From NCBI GenBank assembly GCA_964423545.1, contig CAYRFV010000025.1:1-31920 (forward strand): 31,920 nt of DNA, read 5' to 3'. Source of the stretch: JALOOE01 sp964423545 (GTDB taxonomy: Bacteria > Chloroflexota > Anaerolineae > CG2-30-64-16). A program made the translations under genes and the position numbers. Positions within the stretch are counted from its first letter, which is position 1. Every line of letters starts with the position of its first letter. Positions 1 through 8,134 of the stretch are shown here, in pieces. A model generated the notes under the pieces. It ran no database searches, had not been told where the DNA came from, and worked only from the letters and a program-made list of their open reading frames with translations.

Positions 1-237
1 GAACTCCCGCTCGAACAGGGCAAAGGCGATCATCCCGCGGTCTACCGCAATCTCCACGCGGCGATCACCCGGGGCGCGGCGATCGGCGCAGACGGCGAGT
101 CAGCGCGCATGTCTTTGGAGCTCGCCAATGCCATGATCCTCTCCAGCAAGACCGGCCGCGAGGCCCGTCTGCCGGTGGATCGAGCGCAGTACCACGAGCT
201 GCTGTTGGGTCTGAAGGCAGGACGCAAGCCCGCATAA
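1..237 (+). CDS. Gfo/Idh/MocA-family oxidoreductase, C-terminal end (partial)
   Basis: Only the last 78 codons are inside the window; the gene begins upstream. The reading frame is open from base 1 to the TAA at 235-237. The residues resemble the C-terminal tail of NAD(P)-dependent Gfo/Idh/MocA sugar dehydrogenases: a GDHPAVYRNLHAAI stretch, then SLELANAMILSSKTGREARLPVDR, close to the usual A.a.l.S...g..v.LP..r ending of the family. These enzymes oxidise sugars, inositols or glycosides in the cytoplasm, and they often sit in sugar-use operons. That fits the glycosidase gene 155 bp downstream on the same strand. The Rossmann domain and catalytic lysine lie outside the window, so the substrate cannot be guessed. 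Confidence 0.75.
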   Translation, partial: ELPLEQGKGDHPAVYRNLHAAITRGAAIGADGESARMSLELANAMILSSKTGREARLPVDRAQYHELLLGLKAGRKPA

Positions 238-392
238 CCGCGAGTCGGATCACGAAGAGCGGTGGCGAGTAGAGCCACGAAGCGCTGTGAATGCGCCAAG
301 CCGCTGACGGACACAGCGTCGTGCGCTTTCTTCGACCTTCGTGCGCCCGTCGTGATCCTTCGGGCCTCCGCGCCCCAGAGGTTCGCGCACCC

Positions 393-3374
393 ATGACCAC
401 TCCCCTCCCCACTGGCTTCTACCCCTTCTGGTTCTGGAACGATCGGCTCTCGGCTGACGAAGTCCGCTGGCAGGTGGCGGAGATGGCCTGGCAGGGCGTG
501 CGGGGTTTCTTCATCCACTCGCGCCAGGGCCTGGGCCAGCCCTATCTCTCGGAGGCGTTCTTCGAGATGGTGGACGTCGCCGTGGCTGCGGCCGAAGCCC
601 ACGGCCTTGTCGTTCATCTTTATGACGAGTACCCCTACCCCAGCGGCGTCGCAGGCGGGCAGGTGACGCTTGGCCAGCCCCGATTCCACGCAACGGAGCT
701 GATCCAGCGCACCTACGATGTCCCGGGCGGCCCGATCTCGCTGGCGCTGCCGCGGGGCAAGGTGCTGTCGGTCGTCGCCTTTCCGCTGGTGGACGGCCGC
801 CCCGATTGGCGTCGCGGCATCGATCTGGCCGGTTGTGTCGGCCCAGTGCTGGTTGTGGATTCCTACCGGGAGACCGGCCTCACCCGATACAACCAGAAGC
901 GCTACTTCGCGAGCCGGCCCACGCCGATCCTGGAGACGGTCCTGCCGGACGAACCGCACCGCATTTTCACCAGCGTCCAGTCCGAGGTGACGCATCACAA
1001 GTATTGGGGACACTACGCTGACGTCCTCAACCCCGAAGCTGTAGCCGAGTTTATGCAGCAGACGCATGAGCGCTACTACCGGCGCTACGGGGAGAAATTC
1101 GGCAAGAGCATCCGCTCAATCTTCGTGGACGAGACACAACCGGGCTGGTCGGTCGACCTGCCAGCTGCGTTCCGACAAGAATATGGCTACGACCTGATCG
1201 AGCGGCTCCCGGCGCTGCAGGACGAGTCCCATCCCGAGCACGTTCGCGTGGCGTACGACCTCCACCGGCTGCGCTACAAGCGCTTCTGCCAATCCTGGGA
1301 GGAGCCGATCTCAGACTGGTGCCGTGCGCACGGCATCGGCTATTCCGGCGAAAAGCCGTCGCTGCGCATGGCGCAGCTGCGCTACATGGACATCCCCGGC
1401 TGCGAGCCGGGCCACACCAAAGCCGGCGCGCCACTCGATCTCCTGGGGCCGCATCTGCGCCAGAACGCCAAGGCCACCGCCTCGGCCGCCTACTTCTACG
1501 GCAAGGCCGGCAGCCTGGACGAGTGCTATCACAGCCTTGGTTGGAGCGGCACCCTCCAGGACGCCAAGCTGATGGCCGATGGCCAACTCCTCGCGGGAAT
1601 CAGGCTCCTGGTGCCGCACGGCTTCTTCTACAGCACGCATGCCCTGCGCAAGCACGATGCGCCGCCCACCTTCTTCTTTCAGACCCCCTATTGGCCCCTC
1701 TTCGGCAAGTTGGCCGAGCACGTGGAGCGCATCGGGCAGCTCTTCGAGGACACATACATCGACGCAGAGATTCTGGTGATCGAGCCGTCCAGCGGCATCC
1801 CGTCGCGCGCTGACCTTGAAGCGTATGTGCAGCTTCAGACCCTGCTGATGGGCCGCCATCTCGACTTCCACTTCGCCGACACCGATATCCTCGAAAGCGG
1901 GCGCATTGAAGCCGGTGTGCTTCGGGTCGCCGACCTGGCGGTGCGGCTGGTGATCGTGCCGCCGATGCGCGTCATCGAGGAGCCGCTGGCTGACTGGCTG
2001 GCCAGGTTCGAGGCGTCGGGCGGCCGGGTCCTTCGCTGTGCGCACTATCTGAGTGCCGATGGCCGATTGGCGGATGAGGCATTGCAGGCAGAGATCGACG
2101 CCGTTGTGCGTCCCAGCCTGAGCGTGCGAAAAAACGGTGAGGACGCGCGGTCCGTGCAGGTCGTCAAGCGCGCCGGGACCGAGCGCACGCTGTGGTTCGT
2201 GCTCAACACAGGCAGCGAGCCGTTGACAGCAGAGCTGGATGCCGGGCGACCGCTGAAGGAAATCCCGTTGGAGGCCGGTCGATCGACGCAACTCGAATTG
2301 CGGGCTGGCCGCTACGTCCGGGAAGTGGCTGCGTTCGAGTCGTTCATGCTGGAGGCGAGCGCGTTGCCGGTCGATTCCGGTTGGCGCCCGACCTCGCTGG
2401 CCGCCCAGGACGCAGCAGAGGGTGTACCGCGCAGCTCGATGCCCGTGGTCTGCGTTCCCTTGCGCGGGCCGGCGCGCGTGCGGCCGCTCCACCCCAACCT
2501 GCTGCGCCTGGCGGAATGGCAGATGTCGATTCTGGAGGACGGCGCGCCGCTGCAGACCGCCCGTGTGCCAGCGCTCCCATTGAGCGACCAGTTGGAGCGT
2601 GGCGGTTTTCGCTTTGCCCCACGCGTCCACCGCTATTTCGGCCATGAACCGGAGCTAGACTGGCCTGCCATGGACGTGCGATACGAATGCGCATTCGAGA
2701 ACGCGTTCTCCGGCCCGATCGCGTTTGTGATGGAGCCGGGGTCGATCTCCGGCGACTGGCGGCTGTGGGTGAACGCCGCGGGCCCGCTCAGCGCCTGCGA
2801 CCTGTCCGAGACGCACGCACATGTGCGCGGCAGCCTGGGCGTCGATATCACTACACTGCTCCGGCCCGGCTCCAACATCCTCCGCGTGGAAATCGCCGGC
2901 GCGCGGCCCGAGGGCGGCCTGCTCAACCCGCTCTACCTGGCCGGCGAGTTTGGCGTGACCCTCAGTCCGCCTCGTCTGTGCGAGCGCCAGGAGGAAGGCG
3001 GCTTCGAAACCTATGAGGCGAACGGCCTGCCGTACTTCTCAGGGGCCATCGAGTATGCGCTCGAATTTGCGCTACCGCCAGCAGGCATCGGGCTACGGGC
3101 TCGCCACAAAGCCGACACAGGGCCAGCGGGGCAGCCGGGGACGGCAGCAGTGCAATTCGTGACCGACGCGCCATTTCACGAAGCGTGCGAGGTCTCCCTG
3201 AATGGTGGGCCGTGGCGCGTGCTCGCCTGGGAGCCCCGCGCCCTGGAGCTGCCGGCAACGGAGCTCCGGCCAGGCCGGAACAGGGTTAGGATCCGCGTTT
3301 ACACGACGTTGATCCGGGCGTTCGAGGCTCAGTGGTTCGACACCAGTGCGCACTGCTATCGGGAGGTCGGCTAG
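393..3374 (+). CDS. Large glycoside hydrolase, GH106 (alpha-L-rhamnosidase)-like
   Basis: This 993-aa protein probably hydrolyses terminal sugars such as rhamnose from glycans or glycosides. The N-terminus (about residues 9-45) carries FYPFWFWNDRLSADEVRWQV and then GVRGFFIHSRQGL, the opening of the TIM-barrel in GH106-like proteins. A FVDET motif (D246, E247) lies in the barrel. Near the C-terminus (about residues 785-855) a GH2-type jelly-roll has the W-x-L-W-V-N and DITTLLRPGSNILRVEI pattern of sugar-binding beta-sandwiches. I chose ATG 393 because the family-like sequence starts there and AGAGG (377-381) precedes it; the frame also runs open back to ATG 291 with unrelated sequence. No signal peptide is seen, so it may be cytoplasmic and act on imported glycosides. 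Assignment to GH106 rather than a neighbouring uncharacterised family is inferred from the motifs. Confidence 0.72.
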   Translation: MTTPLPTGFYPFWFWNDRLSADEVRWQVAEMAWQGVRGFFIHSRQGLGQPYLSEAFFEMVDVAVAAAEAHGLVVHLYDEYPYPSGVAGGQVTLGQPRFHATELIQRTYDVPGGPISLALPRGKVLSVVAFPLVDGRPDWRRGIDLAGCVGPVLVVDSYRETGLTRYNQKRYFASRPTPILETVLPDEPHRIFTSVQSEVTHHKYWGHYADVLNPEAVAEFMQQTHERYYRRYGEKFGKSIRSIFVDETQPGWSVDLPAAFRQEYGYDLIERLPALQDESHPEHVRVAYDLHRLRYKRFCQSWEEPISDWCRAHGIGYSGEKPSLRMAQLRYMDIPGCEPGHTKAGAPLDLLGPHLRQNAKATASAAYFYGKAGSLDECYHSLGWSGTLQDAKLMADGQLLAGIRLLVPHGFFYSTHALRKHDAPPTFFFQTPYWPLFGKLAEHVERIGQLFEDTYIDAEILVIEPSSGIPSRADLEAYVQLQTLLMGRHLDFHFADTDILESGRIEAGVLRVADLAVRLVIVPPMRVIEEPLADWLARFEASGGRVLRCAHYLSADGRLADEALQAEIDAVVRPSLSVRKNGEDARSVQVVKRAGTERTLWFVLNTGSEPLTAELDAGRPLKEIPLEAGRSTQLELRAGRYVREVAAFESFMLEASALPVDSGWRPTSLAAQDAAEGVPRSSMPVVCVPLRGPARVRPLHPNLLRLAEWQMSILEDGAPLQTARVPALPLSDQLERGGFRFAPRVHRYFGHEPELDWPAMDVRYECAFENAFSGPIAFVMEPGSISGDWRLWVNAAGPLSACDLSETHAHVRGSLGVDITTLLRPGSNILRVEIAGARPEGGLLNPLYLAGEFGVTLSPPRLCERQEEGGFETYEANGLPYFSGAIEYALEFALPPAGIGLRARHKADTGPAGQPGTAAVQFVTDAPFHEACEVSLNGGPWRVLAWEPRALELPATELRPGRNRVRIRVYTTLIRAFEAQWFDTSAHCYREVG

Positions 3375-3432
3375 TTGGCGCGCGAAGCGCGTCTTGGGGT
3401 ATCATCACGGTGGCTGCCAACGAAGGATCGCC

Positions 3433-3504
3433 ATGGCCACTGGTCCAAGTGAAACAGGAATGCAGCCAAGGGAGCGCGATGATGCCCAGGCCGCACGCCA
3501 GTGA
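3433..3504 (+). CDS. Short ORF, possible original 5' end of the ankyrin gene
   Basis: A 23-codon ORF (MATGPSETGMQPRERDDAQA...) starts at an ATG preceded by AAGGA with 5-nt spacing. Its TGA (3502-3504) overlaps the ATG (3504-3506) of the ankyrin frame. It resembles no family I know. Either it is a leader that couples translation to the ankyrin ORF, or it is the surviving start of the ankyrin gene, separated from the rest by a deletion that shifted the frame. The second reading is favoured because the ankyrin ORF begins inside a repeat. Confidence 0.3.
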   Translation: MATGPSETGMQPRERDDAQAARQ

Positions 3505-3881
3505 TGGCCGCCACCCACGCAAAACGCGTCGACACGGTGCGGGCGCTGCTCCAGGCGGGCGCCGACGTTCACAGCCTCGATAGCTACAGCGGCACGGGCC
3601 TGATTCGCGCCGCGGATCGCGGGCACGTCGAGGTCATCCGGGAGCTTCTGAAGACCGATATCCGAATCGACCACGTCAACCGTCTGGGCTGGACCGCACT
3701 GCTCGAAGCGATTCTGCTGGGCGACGGCGGTCCACGTCACACGGAGGTCGTGCGCCTGCTTGTTGAGGCCGGTGCGAATGTCAACCTGGCCGACGGGCAA
3801 GGAGTGACTCCGCTTGCGCACGCGCGGAAGCGCGGCTACAGCCAGATTGCGGCCATCTTGCAGGCTGCCGGTGCGCGCTGA
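3501..3881 (+). pseudogene. Ankyrin-repeat protein, N-truncated remnant
   Basis: The frame encodes about 125 residues of ankyrin repeats: VDTVRALLQAGADV, GHVEVIRELLKTDI, LGWTALLEAILLGDGGPRHT, VVRLLVEAGANVNLADGQGV and TPLAHARKRGYSQIAAIL. The last three blocks match a family of soluble ankyrin proteins of roughly 200 or more residues. Here the ORF opens in the middle of a repeat (MAATHAKRVDTV, where the family has a preceding TPL turn). The step from ADVHSLD directly into SYSGTGLI appears to skip one whole repeat. A TGA lies in frame at 3480-3482, so only GTG 3501 or ATG 3504 can start it. It may still be translated by coupling to the short ORF upstream, but I read it as a decayed gene. Ankyrin repeats bind other proteins; no partner is suggested. 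Confidence 0.6.
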
Positions 3882-3924
3882 GGGCGCCGCCAGCCACGAT
3901 CTCTCGAACTTGCGGAGCATGAGC

Positions 3925-5286
3925 ATGAAACAACGCTATCTTTCCATCGATCATGACTTTCTAGCAGTGGAACGCGAGCAGCTCACGGACGAAGGCCGCA
4001 ACGTTGCACCGGTCGCGACCGAGTTCGACGCGCTGCTCGCTGCCGAACTGGACGCCGACCCCGCACTTCAGTCGCGCGCCGCGTCGCTGCTCGACGCCTG
4101 CGCCGAGCTGCCCATGCGCGCCGGCTATGCTTACGACGAGCCATCAGACCTTGCGAGCATCCGCCGCGCCCGGCCGAGCGATACGCCGTTCTGGATCGTC
4201 ACCGATCCGGGCGACGACTCTCTCTTCGACCATGTGCTCGCGGCCTGGCTGGGCCGCTGTGCGGGCTGTCTGCTCGGCAAGCCGGTCGAGGGGTGGCGCT
4301 CGCCGGCGATGTGGGGCTTCCTCAAGGATCAAGGGCGCTATCCGCTGGCCGACTTCTTCCGCTCCGACGCGCCGGCCGAGCTGTACGAGAAGCACAAGGT
4401 GTCACGCGATCGGCCATACATCGATCGCGTCACGCACATGCCGGAGGACGACGACACGAACTACACCGTCACCGGCCTGGCGATCATGAAGCAGCGCGGG
4501 GCAAGCTTCGCGCCGGAGGATGTGGCGAGCTTCTGGCTGCAGAACATCCCGATCTTCCACACCTTCACTGCCGAGCGAGCCGCCTACCGCAACTTCGTCA
4601 ACCTGATCCCGCCGCCGACATCGGCGACTTACCGCAACCCATACCGCGAGTGGATCGGCGCCCAGATCCGAGCCGACTTCTGGGGTTACGCTGCGCTGGG
4701 CAACCCCGAGCTGGCAGCCGAGTATGCCTGGCGCGACGCGTCGATCAGCCATGTCAAGAACGGCATCTACGGCGAGATATGGGTGGCGGCGATGCTGGCG
4801 GCGGCGCCCTACGTCAGCGATGTCGAGGATGTCATCAAGATCGGCCTGGGCGAAATCCCGGCCAAGAGCCGCCTGGCTGAAGACATCCACCAGGTAATCG
4901 GCTGGCGGCATGCGGGGATCGACGCCGAGGAGGCGATCCGCCGCATCCATGCGCGCTGGAATGAGTTCAATCCGCACCACTGGTGCCACACCAACTCCAA
5001 TGCTCAGATCGTGGCGCTGGGCCTGCTTTGGGGCCAGCACGACTACGGCCGCGCCATCTGCACGGCGGTTCAGGCCTGTTTCGACACCGACTGCAACGGC
5101 GCCACCGTCGGCTCGGTCTTCGGCATGATGCACGGCACGGCAGGCCTGCCCGAGCACTGGATCGGCCCGCTCAACGACTTGCTGGACACCGGCATCGCCG
5201 GATATCATCAGGTGCGGATTTCGGAGGTCGCGCGAGCGGGGTTCGCGCTGTGGCAGACCAACAACAGCGTGTCAGCTCGCAGTTAG
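3925..5286 (+). CDS. ADP-ribosylglycohydrolase (ARH)-family protein
   Basis: This 453-aa protein has the helical ARH/DraG fold signatures. GCLLGKPVEG is the N-terminal glycine-rich motif. PEDDDTNYT (D175-D177, T178) and FDTDCNGATVGSVFGMMHG (D387, D389) are the two acidic motifs that bind the paired magnesium ions. Characterised members remove ADP-ribose from proteins or nucleic acids. Many relatives in sugar gene clusters have no tested substrate and may cleave other ribosides or glycosides. The start at 3925 is preferred over ATG 3919 because GGAG (3914-3917) is 7 nt from 3925 but only 1 nt from 3919. The protein is longer than the core fold (about 300 aa), with an extra N-terminal part of about 90 residues. 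The glycosidases on both sides suggest a role in carbohydrate breakdown; that is inference. Confidence 0.85.
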   Translation: MKQRYLSIDHDFLAVEREQLTDEGRNVAPVATEFDALLAAELDADPALQSRAASLLDACAELPMRAGYAYDEPSDLASIRRARPSDTPFWIVTDPGDDSLFDHVLAAWLGRCAGCLLGKPVEGWRSPAMWGFLKDQGRYPLADFFRSDAPAELYEKHKVSRDRPYIDRVTHMPEDDDTNYTVTGLAIMKQRGASFAPEDVASFWLQNIPIFHTFTAERAAYRNFVNLIPPPTSATYRNPYREWIGAQIRADFWGYAALGNPELAAEYAWRDASISHVKNGIYGEIWVAAMLAAAPYVSDVEDVIKIGLGEIPAKSRLAEDIHQVIGWRHAGIDAEEAIRRIHARWNEFNPHHWCHTNSNAQIVALGLLWGQHDYGRAICTAVQACFDTDCNGATVGSVFGMMHGTAGLPEHWIGPLNDLLDTGIAGYHQVRISEVARAGFALWQTNNSVSARS

Positions 5287-5383
5287 CGCGTCTGCCGTTC
5301 GGCAAGCGCACGGCGCGCAGTGATGCGAGCCAGGCGCTATCGGCCCTCGAGCCTTCGTTCTGTTCCCAGATCAGGAGTGGTCT

Positions 5384-6946
5384 ATGACACCCATCAGCAT
5401 CGTGCCCAAACCAGCGAAATGCACGCCTCTCGACGGCAGCTTCACACTGACCGCCGACACGACGATCGTGGCGCCAGGCCCGGCATCAGCAGTGGGACAC
5501 CAGCTCGCCTCCGCACTCACGCCCGCGACCGGCTTCTGGCCGCAGGTGGTCGCCGCCACCGTCCGGGATGCTGGTGTGATCCGGCTGCGCCTCGATCGCT
5601 CGTTGGAGCCATCAGGCGCCGAGAGCTATCAGCTTGACGTGACGCAGCAGCAGGTCACGATCTCCGCGCCGGCGCCTGCCGGCCTCTTCTACGGCGCGCA
5701 ATCGCTGCGCCAGCTTCTGCCTCCTTCGATCTTTCGTGAGGCGAAGGTCGAGGGGGTTGCGTGGACAATCCCCTGTGTCCGGATCGAAGACGCGCCGCGC
5801 TTCGCCTGGCGCGGCATGATGCTCGACACCTGCCGGCACTTCATGCCGAAGGAGTTCATCAAGAAGCACATCGACCTCTTGGCGCTGCACAAGTACAACA
5901 CCCTCCACCTGCATCTGACCGATGACCAGGGCTGGCGCATCGAGATCAAACGCTACCCCCGGCTCACCGAGGTCGGCGCGTGGCGGAAGGAAACGCTGGT
6001 CGGCAGGATGGAATGGCGCAACCCGAACTACGTCGAGGTCTACGACGGCAAGCGGCATGGCGGCTTCTACACCCAGGACGACATCCGGGAGATCGTCGCG
6101 TATGGAGCGGCGCGCTGCGTCAACATCGTGCCTGAGATAGAGATGCCCGGCCACGCACAGGCCGCCATTGCCGCCTACCCTGAGCTGGGCAATACCGGCG
6201 AGCAGGTCGGCGTGCGCACGAAGTGGGGGATCAGCGAGCACGTCTTCAATGCAGAGGAGTCGACCATCCTCTTCCTGCAAAACGTGCTCGCCGAAGTGCT
6301 CGACCTCTTTCCCAGTCGCTTCATCCACGTCGGCGGTGACGAGTGCCCGAAGGCACAGTGGAAGGCGAGCCCTGCGGCGCAAGCGCGCATGAAAGAGCTT
6401 GGCCTCGCCAACGAGGAGGAGCTGCAGAGCTATTTCATCCGCCGGATGGATCAATTCCTCGCCATGCAAGGCCGGCGGCTGATCGGCTGGGACGAGATCC
6501 TGGAGGGGGGTTTGGCGCCGGGCGCGACGGTGATGTCGTGGCGCGGCGAGGCCGGCGGGATCGCCGCAGCGCGTGCTCGTCACGATGTGGTGATGGCGCC
6601 CAACATCTGGACCTACTTCGATTACTACCAGGCCGAAGACAAGGACACCGAGCCGCTCGCCATCGGCGGCTATGTGTCACTCGAGAAGGCCTACAGCTAC
6701 GATCCGGTCTCCGAGGCGCTGTCACCCGAAGAGGGCAAACACGTCCTCGGCACCCAGGCACAGCTCTGGACCGAGTACATGCCGAACCCCAAGCAGGTCG
6801 AGTACATGGCCTTCCCGCGCGCCTGCGCCCATGCTGAGGTCGCCTGGACGCCCGTCGCGATCAAGGACGTCGATGACTTCCGCACCCGCCTGAACGCGCA
6901 CCTCAAGCGGCTGGATGTCCTCGACGTGAACTACCGCCGGCCCTGA
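5384..6946 (+). CDS. Beta-N-acetylhexosaminidase, family GH20
   Basis: This 520-aa enzyme removes terminal beta-linked N-acetylglucosamine or N-acetylgalactosamine by substrate-assisted catalysis. Residues about 1-135 form the GH20b alpha/beta domain, ending in LFYGAQSLRQLLP. The catalytic barrel follows: FAWRGMMLDTCRHF, HLHLTDDQGWRIEIKRYP, VPEIEMPGHAQAAIAAYPEL, then the catalytic Asp-Glu pair D319-E320 in HVGGDECPK, and IGWDEILEGG. The length and all key motifs are normal for the family. GGAG (5374-5377) lies 6 nt before the ATG. No signal peptide is visible, so it probably acts on imported oligosaccharides. It follows the ARH-family gene by 97 bp on the same strand. Confidence 0.95.
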   Translation: MTPISIVPKPAKCTPLDGSFTLTADTTIVAPGPASAVGHQLASALTPATGFWPQVVAATVRDAGVIRLRLDRSLEPSGAESYQLDVTQQQVTISAPAPAGLFYGAQSLRQLLPPSIFREAKVEGVAWTIPCVRIEDAPRFAWRGMMLDTCRHFMPKEFIKKHIDLLALHKYNTLHLHLTDDQGWRIEIKRYPRLTEVGAWRKETLVGRMEWRNPNYVEVYDGKRHGGFYTQDDIREIVAYGAARCVNIVPEIEMPGHAQAAIAAYPELGNTGEQVGVRTKWGISEHVFNAEESTILFLQNVLAEVLDLFPSRFIHVGGDECPKAQWKASPAAQARMKELGLANEEELQSYFIRRMDQFLAMQGRRLIGWDEILEGGLAPGATVMSWRGEAGGIAAARARHDVVMAPNIWTYFDYYQAEDKDTEPLAIGGYVSLEKAYSYDPVSEALSPEEGKHVLGTQAQLWTEYMPNPKQVEYMAFPRACAHAEVAWTPVAIKDVDDFRTRLNAHLKRLDVLDVNYRRP

Positions 6947-7049
6947 TCGGAGCACCGAGCATCGACCTGGAGGATGCCGTGACCGCGATGCCGTTTCCTG
7001 CGGCATGCGTGCGGCGCCTCCTCGGCAAAGCCACTCTGCGGAGCACATC

Positions 7050-8108
7050 ATGAGCAAGATCATCACCTTTGGCGAGATCATGCTGCGGCTGAACCCGCCG
7101 GGCTTCAACCGCATCACGGAAACGCGTGTCTTTGAGGCGTTGTATGCAGGCGGCGAAGCCAACGTTGCGGCGTCTCTCGCCTGTTACGGCCAACCGACCG
7201 AGTTCGTCTCGCGCGTGCCAGCGAACGACCTGGGCGACGCGTGCGTCGCCTACTTGCGCCAGCACGGCATCGGCGTCGCGCACATCCAGCGCGGTGGTGA
7301 CCGCCTTGGCATCTACTTCCTGGAGGCAGGCGCAGCCCAACGCGCCAGCAAAGTGGTCTATGACCGCGCAGGCTCCAGCTTCGCCGCGATCAGGCCCGGC
7401 ATGGTGGACTGGAAAAGCGTATTCAGAGACGCCGACTGGTTTCATTGGACCGGCATCACACCTGCCGTATCGGAGGGTGCTGCCCTGGCATGCGCGGAGG
7501 CCATTGGCATCGCCCGGCAGTTGGGCGTAACGGTCTCGTGCGACCTGAACTACCGCGCCAAACTCTGGAAGTGGGGCAAGAAAGCCGGCGAAGTGATGCA
7601 CGACCTGGTGGTCGGCTGCGACGTCGCTGTTGGCAACGAGGAAGATGCCGACAAGGTGTTCGGCATCACTGCCCCGGAGGCGGATGTCACCGGGGGCAAG
7701 GTCGAGGCCGAGCAGTATCGCTATGTGTGCGAAAAGCTGGCCGAGCGCTTCCCGAACCTCAAGACGGTGGCAATTACCCTGCGCGGTTCGGTTTCCGCCA
7801 GCCATAACACCTGGTCCGGCGCATTGTGGAAGCGCGCCGAGCCCGGGGAACGCGAAGGCGGCGCTTTCTACACCGCGCCGGTGTACAACATCGTTCCCAT
7901 CGTGGACCGCGTGGGGGGCGGCGATTCGTTTGTGGGTGGCCTGATCTATGGGCTGCGCACGTACGGAACGGACGTTGGCAAGGCGCTGCACTTCGCGGTC
8001 GCGGCTTCCTGTCTCAAGCACAGCATCCCGGGCGACTTCAATGCTGTAACGGTCAGCGAGGTCGAGGCGCTGATGGCGGGCGACGCGTCGGGGCGGGTGA
8101 AACGATAG
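7050..8108 (+). CDS. kdgK: 2-dehydro-3-deoxygluconokinase (KDG kinase), PfkB family
   Basis: This enzyme phosphorylates 2-keto-3-deoxygluconate to KDPG, which an aldolase then splits into pyruvate and glyceraldehyde-3-phosphate. The protein (352 aa) opens with IITFGEIMLRLNPPGFNRI and the glycine-rich YAGGEANVAASLACYG of PfkB kinases. It has the FHWTGITPAVSE and CDLNYRAKLWKWGKK blocks typical of KDG kinases rather than fructokinases. The PfkB signature DRVGGGDSFVGGLIYG contains the catalytic base D292. ATG 7050 has GGAG (7040-7043) 6 nt upstream; the in-frame ATG at 7005 has none. Its place between the hexosaminidase and an aminotransferase suggests that sugar acids derived from the glycans are fed into an Entner-Doudoroff-type route. 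Confidence 0.85.
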   Translation: MSKIITFGEIMLRLNPPGFNRITETRVFEALYAGGEANVAASLACYGQPTEFVSRVPANDLGDACVAYLRQHGIGVAHIQRGGDRLGIYFLEAGAAQRASKVVYDRAGSSFAAIRPGMVDWKSVFRDADWFHWTGITPAVSEGAALACAEAIGIARQLGVTVSCDLNYRAKLWKWGKKAGEVMHDLVVGCDVAVGNEEDADKVFGITAPEADVTGGKVEAEQYRYVCEKLAERFPNLKTVAITLRGSVSASHNTWSGALWKRAEPGEREGGAFYTAPVYNIVPIVDRVGGGDSFVGGLIYGLRTYGTDVGKALHFAVAASCLKHSIPGDFNAVTVSEVEALMAGDASGRVKR

Positions 8109-8134
8109 GCGGATGAAAGGGGAGGGAGGCGCCC

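Noticed and set aside
42..1067. 341-codon open frame on the minus strand, and similar long antisense frames (1311-2645, 5612-6583, 6903-8021, 7946-9286, 25653-27146)
   Set aside because: They lie opposite well-identified genes, have composition typical of high-GC antisense frames and show no family motif.
5287..5383. GC-rich short inverted repeats between the ARH-family and GH20 genes
   Set aside because: The stems are 5 bp or shorter and no more than expected in sequence this GC-rich.
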